Source of the DNA: Diplolepis rosae
Lineage: Eukaryota > Arthropoda > Insecta > Hymenoptera > Diplolepididae
Assembly: GCA_030998225.1 (NCBI GenBank)
Contig: JAPYXD010000425.1
Coordinates: forward strand, 248,001-312,000
Length of the DNA stretch: 64,000 bases
Direction of reading: 5' to 3'
Below are positions 34,071-45,265 of this stretch, piece by piece (positions within the stretch are counted from its first letter, which is position 1; the number at the start of each line of letters is the position of its first letter). Position numbers and translations under genes: made by a program. The notes beneath the pieces are model-generated. The model was not told where the DNA came from. It saw only the letters and a list, made by a program, of their open reading frames with translations, and did no database searches.

Positions 34071-34706
34071 ACAATTGTTGACGTTCCTTCCTTGCCTATA
34101 GACAGCGACGAGAAAAGTAGCGATGAGGAATTTGATATGGAAACCCTTAAAAGGGATCTACAAAAATCATTCTCTCAATTCGAGAAATCTGTGGAGAGGA
34201 AGGGACTAGACATATCCAACATCAACCCTGACTCACTCTACTAGGATCATCATGAGGGCATGGACACGAAGAACGTTCCGGTATGTACCCATGTGTCAGA
34301 AGGTAAGGAAGACGAAGAACTATTGGAAAATCTGAAGGCCCTTGACCCCTGTGGGGAGTTCGACGATGATGCCTTCCCCAAAAGGGTTCAGGACTTCTTA
34401 GAACAATATAAAGAAAGGATGTCTGGATCATCTGCCAAACCAGACCAGGCGGAGGAAGCCCTCTTCAACCCACTTCAAAGTTTGGAAGAAGGAAGTAAAA
34501 CTAACGGAAAAGAATCTTTGTCACCTAGGCTTCAACCAAGATATTCCGGTGTGGAAAGGAAAAGCATGGTGTGATTCAAGGATCTCCCGGTGGATATCGA
34601 GTCTCCAATAAATGGAAGGCAACCTTCAAGGAGATCATTACTCCCAACGCCAGCTCCCTCTTCTGAATTGCACGGAGGTGCACAACCACTGACTTACCGA
34701 CGAGAC
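34071..34706 (+). pseudogene. Element X pol spacer, acidic
   Basis: A new frame, open across TAG (after DSLY) near 34223 and TGA at 34572-34574. It is Asp/Glu/Ser/Lys-rich with no domain I know. It joins RNase H1 to the macrodomain-like stretch in one frame. Confidence 0.45.
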
Positions 34707-35060
34707 AACTACGCGCATTTTTTTTCTGAAGACTGCGAGTCCACAAACGCTATTGCAAAGCTGCTTGTGGCCACCGAGCGTCTTGACCTTCAAGACACCT
34801 GGGAAAGCCGACCTAAAAAGGGGCAAGTCCTGGTCACTTCGCACGGACAGCACAACACCTACTCGATCGCTGTGAAGAAACGACACTTTGACGAAATTGA
34901 CTAGAAGGACGTAACTCAGGGGCTGAAAAATATCCGGCTGGCCCTTAGACGGGACGATTAACGAACACTGCGAATAGCAAATTCAGAAGACCTCCTGGGC
35001 TCCTTGACTCAGAATAAAATGACAGACTTAGAATTAGGGGGCGATACATCTGGCCCGGGC
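34707..35060 (+). pseudogene. Element X macrodomain-like stretch (TARG1/OARD1 type)
   Basis: The frame reads NYAHFFSEDCESTNAIAKLL, then KKGQVLVTSH, YSIAVKKRHFDE, a helix-like KNIRLALRRDD and LRIANSEDLLGSL. The order and spacing (SEDC near the start, a K-K pair after a Tyr-rich strand, then a long helix and a final strand-loop) match the TARG1 branch of macrodomains, which bind or cleave ADP-ribose on proteins and DNA. The glycine-rich loop of the family is not kept. Stops at 34902-34904 and 34959-34961 break it. Recognised by eye only. Confidence 0.55.
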
Positions 35061-35063
35061 TGA

Positions 35064-35700
35064 GAGATCAAATCACGGCATTTATTCGAGGTTGTAAGAG
35101 CTGTTTTGAACAAAAACTCATGCGAGCTTGAACCCGGGAACCCATGCTCATTAACGACACTCCGGCCGAACCGTTCGACAAAGTGTCTCGATACAGTCGG
35201 TAAACTACCAACTACCCCTAACGGAAATCGCCACATTCTCACGATGCAGGACGACTTCAGCAAGTACTGCATCGCGGTCCCTATACCAAACCTCAAGACC
35301 ACCATCATCGCACACGCCGTCGCGACGACCCTCTTTTCACAATATGGCGCTCCTAGAGTTCGCCTATAATACCTCGGTTCACGAGGCGACCAATTTTACA
35401 CCCTATGAGCTTGTGTTTGCGGTTAGCCAGGACTCCCAGTTCCTTTCCCCAGGGCGAGGAACTGGAAACCTACGGCTCCTACTTGCGTGACTTGATAGTC
35501 CGAATATCGGAAATACAGAAAATCGCGGCACGGAATTTGGTCAGGGCCATACAGCGCTCAAAGGAATTCTACGATCGCAAATCTCGACCCTTGAAGGGTA
35601 AACTAGGTGACCAAGTCTATCCAATAAAAGAAGTTAGGGAAGGGAAATTCCATTGTAGGGTTTACCGAAAACAATAACTTACTCCTAGAGGACAAGTTCG
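35064..35700 (+). pseudogene. Element X integrase, core deleted
   Basis: Three frames in turn. The first holds half of the zinc motif (CKSC near 35095). The second (35106-35369) holds the start of the catalytic core, LDTVGKLP, with the first Asp. At about 35355 the sequence jumps to the AYNTSVHEATNFTPYEL segment near the end of the core, so the second Asp and the Glu are deleted. The third (35405-35677) is the C-terminal part (AARNLVRAIQRSKEFYDRKS). Integrase would join retroelement DNA to the chromosome; this one cannot. Confidence 0.85.
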
Positions 35701-35969
35701 GAGAGCGCTGCACGAAGCACGCCGACAAACTTTTGGTCTTTCATGGATGAAGTATCGGAGGTTTGCTGGTGTGCATCATAACCAGGCGCTGAAGTTGAGG
35801 ACCTGTCCACAAGGAAAGATAACAAAAATAAAAATATAATAAATATATGCATACGTATATATATTACACCAATAAAGAGGACCTTGCCTTGGATCAACCC
35901 TGGTGACTTGTGCACAACTTCCCATACTAGAACTATGACTAACGACAATAAAATTTCACAGGTAACATC
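35701..35969 (+). other. Pol-env junction of element X
   Basis: Tail of the integrase region, then AT-rich DNA. TTTCACAG at 35955-35961 just before the env start could be the acceptor for a spliced env message. Confidence 0.35.
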
Positions 35970-37975
35970 ATGGAAACCACCATTCTATTATTATTTCTGG
36001 CAGCAAGTGCCATGCTTAAAAACACCACCAGCCAAGGGACCGAGACCTACCGGATCCTGCCCATTGAGGCCAGTACCGGCCTCTAGTACAAATACCAGGG
36101 CGTAATGAGGCGCAGAGTTTCCACCGGGAGGATCGCCGGCTTCCTGGACACTCAGAAGCTATGCCTTGGATTGGAGGCGTATAAATCACGGCTAACTGCG
36201 CTCACCACGATGTGCCAACCAATGCTAGGAGCTGAATGTCAACAGCTAATAAAAAGTTTCCACCTGGAAAGTTAATGGGAACCTGCTTACACATTACATC
36301 AGGAAATAACCCATTAGGCAGAAGAACTAAACCGACGAACCGATGCTCAATTACCTGCACACTTGCCCCAGGAGCTAAGAAGACGAAGAACAACCCCAGA
36401 CTGAGATTCCTGGGAGGCATCATCGGCTTCGTCTCTGGCCTTCTCACATACGATGGTGGTCAACAAATCGAGGATGAAATTAATAACCTCAACCAGGTGG
36501 CTGCTAATCTCTCACACCTGGTAGGGAAACAGACTCACGTACTACGAGCACAGTTCGAAGAAATACAAGGACGATTCAACATCTATGAAAAACGTCAGAA
36601 AGAATTGAAACATCAGCTCACCGATATCCAGAAAGGCATGTATGAGATGTCCTCTTCTGTAGTAAAACTGGAATACTCTCGGGCAGTTTCAAACATGCTT
36701 CACGTCCTAGAGGCAGGACTAGATGAGCACCTGAGAGCGGCCGATCGGTTGCTAGAAATCATCCATTTCGCCCGTCGAGGCCTGTTGCATCCCTCATTGC
36801 TGACTATAGAACAATTGCAACCAATATATCGGGGCGTTCAAGATCACGCTCCCGCACTTGCCTTTCTGGTTCCAGGGCCCAAAATAAACGTCGAGGACCT
36901 GGCCCAGGCAGCAACTACGACAATTTCCTGCAGGAATAAAACGCTCAGGGTATGCTTGGACGTTCCTCTACTAGAGAAAACCGACTACAAACTGTACGGA
37001 CTAAATTCCGTACCCGTGATTCAATCTGTCCTGAAAAATGGTTCGGGAAGAGCATATGTCCGCTCCGAATTTTCTCACTTAGCTATGGAGGATTCGCAAC
37101 GGACCTATTTCCTGATGAAGGAAAAGGAAATGGACCAGTGCTAGTAACTAAGAGGATTCTACATGTGTCCTGAGAACCTACCAGTACGCGAAACATCTAC
37201 TTATGCATCCTGTAAGAGCTCCCTGTTGAACAATCCTACGGCCGAGTCGTTCCGACCATGCGAAGTCTAGGTGTCCTACAGGAAACTTCCCTTCTTTAAA
37301 CTTCTGGAGACTCTAAGCGGCTGGATCTACTCTTTCCTGTCGAGAACTGCAGCTGAAATAAATTGTCCAGCCAGAAGAAATTCAAAAATACAGCTAAACG
37401 AAGTGGGTATCGTGCAGATTGCCCCAGGATGCTACTTAAGGACTAGTGGATTGAGCCTACCATCACCAGGCTCAAGAGCATAAGTGTCTGTGGTTACCTA
37501 CGAGCCGTACCTCCACCTGAATCTATCCGAGTTATCACCGGTCTTGCTTCAGAACAAGCAACTTTTGACACTAACTCCAGCTTCAAAGAAAAGGCCTGAA
37601 GATACCCCGGCTGAAGAAAGCAGGTTTGAAGATACTGACGAGGCGTTGAGCAAACTTGAAGACCAGCTCAACGAAATCAGTTCTCAAGAACAAAGCACAA
37701 CCAAACAGACAAGTTGGAAGCCATGCCCACAACAAAACGGTAAAGCCGAGGATCAACCAGCTATTCGATTAGCTGAGGAACCAGCAGGCAATCAAGCAGC
37801 TGATTCCCATTCAGATGAATTCAGAATAGATCGACGATGCACCACCACCACGAATACACCTGCTCCAAAAACAGAACCGCACCAATCAGTACTTCCACAT
37901 CGAAGGCACCTACCCGATTACCAGCACAAAGCTTGCAGCCAATGTAAAAGGAAGACGGAGGAAAAGTTAACCTAA
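35970..37975 (+). pseudogene. Element X envelope glycoprotein remnant (F-type)
   Basis: Starts METTILLLFLAASAM, a signal peptide. A TAG at 36084 and a frameshift around 36240-36290 follow. The main frame then holds a basic stretch and a hydrophobic Gly-rich segment (FLGGIIGFVSGLL, about 36407-36445), followed by a long coiled coil. This layout matches the fusion subunit of baculovirus F-like errantivirus envelopes, which fuse membranes. The basic stretch no longer has an RXXR-type cleavage site I can accept. Further stops lie at 37142, 37145, 37268 and 37481. No membrane anchor is seen near the end. Confidence 0.8.
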
Positions 37976-38031
37976 CTTAAACCCGAACGTTGGGACCACG
38001 ATATGTCGATCATTACCATTAATTGTTTTCT

Positions 38032-38104
38032 TTTTTTATAATGTGATACACAAATTAAATTCAATGCTTTTTTTATAATGTGATACACAAATTAAATTCA
38101 ATGC
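38032..38104. repeat. Tandem duplication of about 36 bases before X 3' LTR
   Basis: TAATGTGATACACAAATTAA and its flanks occur twice in direct succession, identical by eye, so the duplication is recent. Confidence 0.85.
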
Positions 38105-38630
38105 TGAGGTAAGAGGGAAAACTCCATTAATTATGGATTATTAAAAAGGATTTAGTAATTTCAATTGATGTCAATAGAATGTCCAATCATGTTTACAAAT
38201 TGTCCGTGAGGCCTTCCTTGAACCACCCCTGCTCTCGGGGACGAAAGCGCAATATTCCGGTGTGGTTTGTTACGAGCAAACCGTGAATGAAATTTAAAAA
38301 TTATAATAAGTTGTAATTTCATGAAAATATTCTATTATCACCCAACCGAGGTATCTTACGCAAGACTCAAATAAACGATAAATAAATAGTTCATTCACGG
38401 TTCTCGTAACCTGAGCGCTTTTGCACGCTCAGCAGAGGCAGGTAAAAGGGTCGGTTCAAGGACCTGAATATATTAGGAAACTCAAAATTAAAACAACAAT
38501 CTCCATGCAAGGGAAAAGATTGTTTATAATGATAAATAAGGTTATAGGTATATATGTGTATGTGTGTGATCTATAATATAATGTATATTATACATGCCAT
38601 GTTATATATATATAATGTATATATATTATA

Positions 38631-39943
38631 CAAGGTGCATTCCAAAATAAACGAGACTGAGCTAAAATAGAAACGACAGGAGCTTTGTTCTGATAAATTC
38701 GAGTTTATTTATTCCAAATAGTCCCCTCCGGCCTCGATATACTGTTTTGCGCGATCCAAAAGCTTTTCGAAAGAGTTTTTCAGGTCATTGACCGGAATGT
38801 CCTTCAGGATGTCGGTACAAGCCTTTTGGATGGCCTGTACGGACGCAAAACGCTTTCCTTTCATGGCCAAATGCAATTTTCCGAATAGGTAGAAGTCACA
38901 GGGAGCCATATCAGGCGAATACGGTGAGTGATTAATGGTTAAAATGCGATTTCTAGTCAAAAAATCAGTCACAAGAGTAGATCGATGAGATGGTGCATTA
39001 TCATGCAATAAGCGCCAGCTTCCTCCTTCGCGGTATTCAGGCCGAATTCGACGAATGCGATGCAACAAACGCTTCAAAACGCCAAGATAGAAAATTGCAT
39101 TGACGGTTTGGCCCGTTGGCACGAACTCCTTGTGGACAATTCCCTTGGAATCGTAAAAACAAATGAGCATCGACTTGATTTTTGACTTCTCCAAACGCGA
39201 TTTTTTGGGTGGTGGCTCGTCTGGGGCCTTCCATTCGGCACTTTGACGTTTGGTTTCGGGTTCATACTGGAAACACATCGTTTCATCACCAGTTACAATG
39301 TTTTAAAGGAAGTTGTCGTCTTTACTCGCCTCTTTAATGATGTCTTTCGAATGTTGAATTCTGAGCAATTTTTGGTTATCAGTTAACTTGTGGGGAACAA
39401 AACGTGCACAGACCTTTCGTAAGCCCAAATGATCGGTTAAAATGCGATAGATCGATGTTTTTGAGATATTCAACTCCGATTCCATGAATTTCAAAGATGA
39501 TTTCGGCTCATTTTTGATAAATTCACGCACAATTTCGATGGAGTTTTCGGTGATCACTGATTTTGGGCGGCCCGTACGTTCATCGTCATTTATGTCCCCA
39601 CGACCATCTCTGAAACGTGTAAACCACTCATGAACTCTGGCACGAGATAGATAATCATCGCCATAAACTTTTTTCATCAATTCAAACGTTTCGGTAAACG
39701 TTTGGCCGATTTTAAAACAAAATGTAATATTAGCTCTTTGTTCGAAACTCATTTTTGTACCGATGACACAAACGCACTGGCACTTTAGACGCAATAACTT
39801 CGCTTCCACTGAACCGAATGTCATAAAACTGTCACTGGAAACCAGGGAGGCATATAACTTTCCGACGCACTACCTCATTCACAGATGGCTCCACTAAAAA
39901 AATTTTCATGACAAAAGTTTCGTTTATTTTGGAACGCACCTTG
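38631..39943 (-). mobile_element. mariner element 1, near-complete
   Basis: 1313 bases with inverted ends CAAGGTGC(A/G)TTCCAAAATA and a TA on each side (38629-38630, 39944-39945). It interrupts the X 3' LTR, whose other copy gives the empty site. Size and ends are those of a full mariner. Confidence 0.95.
38709..39752 (-). pseudogene. mariner 1 transposase, single nonsense codon
   Basis: A 347-codon frame from MSFEQRANIT at 39752 to the stop at 38709, the usual mariner length. It contains helix-turn-helix segments in the first 110 residues, then the three catalytic Asp positions: TGDET, LLHDNAPSH and APCDFYLF, a D,D34D-type spacing. One in-frame TAA at 39303-39305 breaks it just before TGDET. 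The residue after TGDE-T is Met where Trp is usual. The rest is intact, so this copy died recently. Confidence 0.92.
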
Positions 39944-41234
39944 TATATATATTGTGTATATGGTATGTATATACATATGTTGTATGCTTTTGTTATATTA
40001 TTATACATAATATAACAAAGGTTATTCATAACAATGCTAACTTGAACGTTTAGATTTGTATCCATGTTTGAATGTGCGTGCATATATTTACGTGACAGTT
40101 ATGACAAGAGATATTGGTACCTAAATGTAAGCATGTAAATACATAGTAAAATTAAATTAACCAGGCAAGACATGAGAATGGAAGAATGAATTAAAAGAAT
40201 GTAGATGAAATAAATGAAGATTAAGAAAAACTTGGAAGTTTAAAATTTGTAAAGAACTATAGAGAAGAGAATGCGAGAAAACAGCGAATGCAGGTAGGTA
40301 GGACAAATAACGGAGAAAGAAGGAAAGTGCTCACACACACGTAAGCTGGACCCTAGTGGCTGTAAGCGCAGGTATAACCCTTGCGGTGACGTCATGACAC
40401 CTTACGCCTGCCGTAAGCAGCTTATGCTTACGCACCGACTTTGACGGATCCTACGCATGTTAGAGACCTCGCGCTAAAATCTTTGACTGCTGGTATTGAT
40501 GTTATGCATGCAATAGTATTCCTGGAACCACCTCAATCCATTAAATCACTATTCCTATTATTTATTATACCTAAAGCTTGAGTAGCTGAAAATTGTCGGC
40601 CAGTGAGTAATACATTACCAAAAGAATCTGAACCAACGTTTTTCTGAAAATATGATAAATCGAAAAGGTGTCAGATTCCAAAACATTCTAAAGGTCAATC
40701 TAAAATCCTGATATCGACCTACGACTTGTTAAAATTCCGGAATAATCCAGAAATTATCATTAACTAATAAAATGCCAAGTCGACAAAAATTCTCACTTGG
40801 CAATAGACATGAAGAATTTAAAAACTACCAAGTATTTAGGTCTTCAATATTTTCAAATTCTTTCTCAGCAAAAATTCCTCTTCACAGAAAACACCCCACA
40901 TAGGAATAATTCCAAGTCATCACTATTCCCCACCTGTATGACATCGATACAATTCCATAAAAATCAATCAATTTGAAATCAAAAACGCAGTCTGACGAGC
41001 TTTTTACTCCGGGTAAGAACTCTAAAGAGCAAGACACGGTTCTTTGCATTCGCCCGTTCGCGGTTCGGAACAAGTACGTCCTATCACCTGGATAGTTGAC
41101 CTAGATTCGTGAAAAGACCTCGCGAGGGCCACAAATTGGGGATTGCACTTGGGCGGACGTAAATACTTCTAAAATCTTTCCTCCGACGAAAGCCGTTCGC
41201 GGGATTGTCGCGCTAAAAAATTATACAAGTAATA

Positions 41235-41799
41235 GTATATTACGTGCCTAGGCGCACAATGAGGGTTATTGCGTGACGAGAAGCAATGCTCGCAAGAGAT
41301 TGAAGCCGAGGCGTGATCAGTCCTGCGAGAATTGTCGCGAGTCTCGTAATTTCCCGAATTGTGTGCATTGGCACGTATTCTATTTTATGTGACTTCGGTG
41401 CGTATACGAGTTTTTATTCGTACACTCGAATCTAATCTAGTATTGTAGTTGCTTGCGGCGCTAGTCATTACACTTGATATGTCATGACTAGTCCCGGCCT
41501 TTTTGATGTTATCGATCTTGTGTAGTTGTAATGGATTTTAATAGACGCATGCGCAGTTCAAATGTACAAGGCTTTGCCAGTAAGGTGCTAACGCTGTACG
41601 AAGAAGAAGAAGAATGAGAAGAAGATTGTGCTCCGTTGCATGGCTATAGGCGCATGCGCAGTTCAATTTTTACATTTCATTCTTCTGTAGCGCAATATAC
41701 TACATTACGCTACTGTTAACTGTAGCGATAAAACGACAATGCGATCATTGTCGCTCGTCACGCAATAACCCTCATTGTGCGTCTAGGCACGCAATGTAC
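41235..41799. mobile_element. 565-bp inverted-repeat element in the X 3' LTR
   Basis: Ends match over about 45 bases: GTATATTACGTGCCTAGGCG and, inverted, GTACATTGCGTGCCTAGACG. TA lies on each side. The 5' LTR of X shows the site without it. It has no coding frame. It holds two near-identical 20-base segments with CGCATGCGCAGTTCAA (41546 and 41651). Confidence 0.85.
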
Positions 41800-42160
41800 T
41801 ATATCATTACGCTTCTGAAATAATATATTGAGTGCGTCGGTGGTCGGTTAGCTGCGAGAGTTAACTGTGCGTGTACAGCCTGGCGTTGAAAAACAAAATT
41901 CCGAAAAATAATCCTGTCGTCGAATCTCAAAACGACGAGAAGATATTTTTCGAGAAGCCACATTAAGGTTATAAACGATTAAAAGTGGAGAAAGAACACA
42001 ATTTAAAAGTACTGTTTTCTTTCTGGTTCGAAACCAGACCATACGCTCTTCTAATTATTGACATAATCGACTGAAATGATTTGAAAATTTTGTAAATAGT
42101 TCATGATATATCTGTAGCCAAATTGGCGTAAATAGATTCTGTGAGAAAAGTTTTGTGGAA

Positions 42161-42231
42161 CCTCCGTAGCTCAGATGATGGAGCATTCGACCGGCAATCG
42201 AAAGGTCCTGGGCTCGATACCCAGCGAAGTG
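42161..42231 (+). repeat. tRNA-like sequence, copy 3
   Basis: Best kept of the three: D-arm-like GCTCAGATGATGGAGC, anticodon stem TTCGA/TCGAA, T arm CTGGG-CTCGATA-CCCAG. The acceptor stem is worn (CTCCGT with GCGAAG). Flanked by TTCTGTGAGAAAAG and CTTTTTTCACAG, as in the other copies. Unlikely to be a working tRNA. Confidence 0.6.
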
Positions 42232-42531
42232 GAAGCGTTCCTTTTTTCACAGTAAAATTTTTCAAAATATATATTGAAAATTCCATCTGGTCTTAAATGA
42301 CGTTAATTCTAAATTACAGGTTGATAAGGAGGAGAATCTGGGTTCGGATGGAGAGGACCTTCGCTCCCCAATTTTGGGGGTTTACCTCTGCCTTCGTGGC
42401 TTTCAGGATCTCGGCTGAGGAAAACAACAACTTATAATTAATCCATAGAGATTTTCAAGTTGAAGTTGATTGGTCATTTCGTCTTAAAAGTTTATCTGAT
42501 TAGTTGAATCCTTGGCTATTATCACTGTCAG

Positions 42532-42709
42532 GGTCGAGTCCCATGTGTGCGTCCGTTCAACTGAGCGCGAAACGCAAAACGTCAATTCACTAGACATTTC
42601 ATCCAATACCAGTGATTGTGTGGAATACATGGAAAATATTATTGGCTGAAATGTCTAGTGATTTGACGTTTTACGCACAGTTCAACGGACGCACACATGG
42701 GACTCCAAC
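42532..42709. repeat. Short inverted-repeat element
   Basis: GTCCCATGTGTGCGTCCGTT at 42539 returns inverted at about 42683-42702. The match continues inward with small gaps to CACTAGACATTTCA, leaving a short loop. About 178 bases, no coding frame. Confidence 0.8.
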
Positions 42710-42907
42710 CTTAAAATTCATGAACGTGAAAATCGTCAGCAATTGGCATGGTAGTTACAGTTTTGAATGTCTTTATTAGGTATATATTTTCTAAAAATAA
42801 TGAAATGTGGTTTGATGGCTTGGATCCTTGGATTTAAAAAATTTGTATAAAATCATGAAATCAATGTTAATACTCGTTGGCGTCGCTATTATGATATTTA
42901 TTTTTGC

Positions 42908-43425
42908 CTAACTTTGCCTAACTTTTTTAAAATGAATTATAACAGTTTCAAAAACTTTAGGGAGTTCCAAAAATTTGTTTAACACTTCCTTCAAATGTAT
43001 TAAGGTTACAGAACATTCTGAACTACAAAGCCGCTTTTTATTGCTTATTTTTTTAATTACTTTCTTCTGACTCCCTATAGAATACTGTTTAGGCATAATT
43101 AAAGTTTTCATATTTTTAAAATAATTCAGTGATTGATGTTCAGTTTTGTGATCTTTGAAAGAATTTTGAAGTATATCAAACATGTTCAGCAAATTTAGTG
43201 ACGACTCAGGAAGAGTAGAGCATGCTTCTTTTAAAGTTTCTGTGTGACTCATAAATCTTCAATATCATGTATAAATTCTACTGTAAAAGATCGTGGTACT
43301 GCAGAATGAGAATGTAATTTCGCTATAAATGTAGCAGCAGATTTGAGGACATCGTTAGCAAATTTCATGACAGTAGCATTTGATATACACACTAAGATAT
43401 ATTTGAAAGCATAACTGCGATACTG
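42908..43425 (-). pseudogene. Unrecognised coding remnant, two frames
   Basis: A 114-codon minus-strand frame starts at 43252. The frame just upstream, shifted by one, is open for about 55 codons (KFANDVLKSAATFIAKLH, then PRSFTVEFIHDIEDL). Together they look like one protein broken by a small indel. No domain is recognised. It may come from an unknown transposon. Confidence 0.4.
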
Positions 43426-43510
43426 GGAAAATTATAGCATCGGTATGTTACATAATATACGACACGTATGACATAAATAATATTGATCAATAAAATTAAA
43501 AACAATATAC

Positions 43511-44572
43511 GTGGTGTGATCAAAAAGTAACGAGAATTTTAATTTTTTTGGAAAGTGTATATTCATTCTTTTAGGTTTATTTCGTCCTCTTCGAAGTAGT
43601 CCCCCTGTGATATTATGCACTTATTCCAACGTATCCTCCAGTCTGAGAAACATTGGTAGAAGGCCTCTTTAGGTATAACCGTGAGCTCGGCCTGCGATTT
43701 CGTCTTTATCTCATTTATAGTTGTAAAACGTTGTCCTTTGATTGTCCGTTTGGGTTTGGGAAATATGAAAAAGTCACAGGGGTCTAGGTCTGGGAAATAG
43801 GCTGGTTGCGACATCACAACGGTTTTGTATTTCGCCAAAGTTCAGGTCATTTTCTCCGGATAGCCTCACGTGAATTGCCTATAAATTGTAGATATTACTC
43901 TTTGTTGAAAGTACAGCCTGATGGTAGGAATTCGTGATAAATAATTCTATTGTATTCGAAGAAAACGGTTAACGTGACTTTCACATTTGACACAACTTGA
44001 CGTGCTTTTTTCGGTCTTAGCTCCTCAGAAAGCTTCCATTGGGACGATTGGGCCTTCGTTTCAGTGCTGTAGCCATATATCCACGTTTCTTTACCAGTTA
44101 TGACACTTGATTTATGTTCAAAACATTAATCAAAATTGCTTTGCATGAGCCATATAAAATTCCTATTTCCTCAGAAACCTCTCTAATAACGATTTTGCAA
44201 TTAACAAGCACAATTGCTTTAAATTTTTTCCACGTTTTTAACAGTGATGTATGTGCTAGTACGCCCAGGTCTTGCGTCACCTTCGGCGTCTTCTCGCCTT
44301 TCTGAAAGCGTTTGTACCATTCATAAACTCGTGCTTGTGACATCGCGTCGTCGCCAAAGGCCTTTTTCAAAATTTCGAACGCTTCGCTGCACTTAATTCC
44401 GTTTTTATCGCGAAATTTCAGACAAATTCTCTGATCCGACATTTCGCCACACAAAAAATCGACGAACACACGTAAGTACGTCTTGCTTTTTCGCTCTTTA
44501 AACACAAAACATAAAAATCAGATCAATTGAGAAGATACAGTGCACGCTATTCCAAAATTCAGGTTACTTTCT
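43511..44572 (-). mobile_element. mariner element 2, decayed
   Basis: The left end GGTGTGATCAAAAAGTAACG is a typical mariner end. The right end near 44540-44572 is a worn inverse (GGTTACTTTCTTAACG), so that border is approximate. The frame inside is a mariner transposase relic. Confidence 0.75.
43563..44442 (-). pseudogene. mariner 2 transposase relic
   Basis: Begins MSDQRICLKFRDKNG at 44442, with helix-turn-helix text (ARVYEWYKRFQKGE). The first catalytic motif reads TGKETW, so its Asp has become Lys. A stop follows NKE near 43910, then a deletion removes the HDNA motif with the second Asp. The C-terminal part keeps DPCDFFIF with the third Asp. At least two frame breaks. Not functional. Confidence 0.85.
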
Positions 44573-44820
44573 TAACGTTTCCTCATTATTCTTAATAATT
44601 AGATACGTTTTTGTCGATTTTCCTTTGATTGATAAAAGGAAATAAATACATTAGCTTATTTTTAAAACTATTTTATTGTCGGGGAATGAATTTATAAAAA
44701 TTGAATTCTAGGATAATCGAGAAGCAATTAGGTCCATTTTAATAGTTCGGTAAACATTATTAATGAAAATGTATGCATACAAAGTGAATCTTTTATCTTA
44801 CATAAAAATATCTTTAAAAA

Positions 44821-44953
44821 ATACGCATCGTACGAAAAAAAATGTCCAGAATAAGCACTTTTTATTTTCGAAGGTTAAATTTTTCTGGATTCGCTTTTCC
44901 CCCTCGAAAATAAAAAGCTTTTGTTGCGGACATTTTCTTTGTAATATGCGTAT
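44821..44953. repeat. Imperfect hairpin element
   Basis: ATACGCAT at 44821 and ATGCGTAT at 44953 bound a stem that includes TTTTTATTTTCGAAGG and CCCTCGAAAATAAAAAG. About 133 bases. Could be a small inverted-repeat transposon relic. Confidence 0.6.
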
Positions 44954-45177
44954 TTGTTTGATGTTTAAACATAAAAAAACTCACCTTGTTTCTCCAAAAG
45001 ACGTTAAACAAATAACATATAGAAAAGTTCTATTGAAGTTTAAATAAGACTTTGCCGCACCAGCAATACATTTTTTCGCATGCTATTTGTTTGAGCGTTC
45101 TTTAGAAAATTGTCTTTGGAATGAATAGTACATATGTTGTACCATACTTTTTGTCGTACATGCTTAATTTTCAAAGT

Positions 45178-45265
45178 CTTTCGAAGTGCTTTCCGTTACA
45201 TTTAATACACTTTTCCATACGACGAAACCACTCATAAAACCTTTTCTCCCGCATTTGTTTCATTT
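45178..45265 (-). pseudogene. Possible mariner transposase C-terminal fragment
   Basis: The minus strand reads FYEWFRRMEKCIKCNGKHFE before a stop. The W..R..KCI...G..FE pattern is that of mariner C-terminal ends. No other transposase motif or end is seen. Confidence 0.4.

Larger units (their letters stand above)
2891..42036 (+). mobile_element. Element X: env-carrying Ty3/gypsy (errantivirus-like), decayed and nested
   Basis: Order seen: 5' LTR (2891-2933, 17597-17901 and 23360-25479), primer-site candidate, long repeat-rich leader, gag remnant, protease, reverse transcriptase, truncated RNase H, basic linker, second RNase H, macrodomain-like stretch, integrase, env, 3' LTR (38278-42036, truncated). 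The LTR begins TGTTACG and ends CGTAACA, an inverted terminal pair. Three other elements interrupt it (R, G and a mariner), plus a 565-bp inverted-repeat element. Every coding region carries stops or frameshifts. The gag-pol-env order is that of insect errantiviruses. No target-site duplication can be read because the 3' LTR is cut at 42036. Confidence 0.85.
38278..42036 (+). repeat. X 3' LTR, interrupted and truncated
   Basis: Starts TGTTACGAGCAAACCG. Pieces 38278-38630, 39944-41234 and 41800-42036 align with the three pieces of the 5' LTR. A mariner and an inverted-repeat element split it. Similarity stops at 42036 after GGTTCGAAACCA, and a tRNA-like repeat region follows directly, so the last 539 bases are lost. 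Confidence 0.88.

Noticed and set aside
44763..45047. 94-codon plus-strand frame
   Set aside because: Runs through an inverted-repeat hairpin and AT-rich DNA; composition is that of the repeat.
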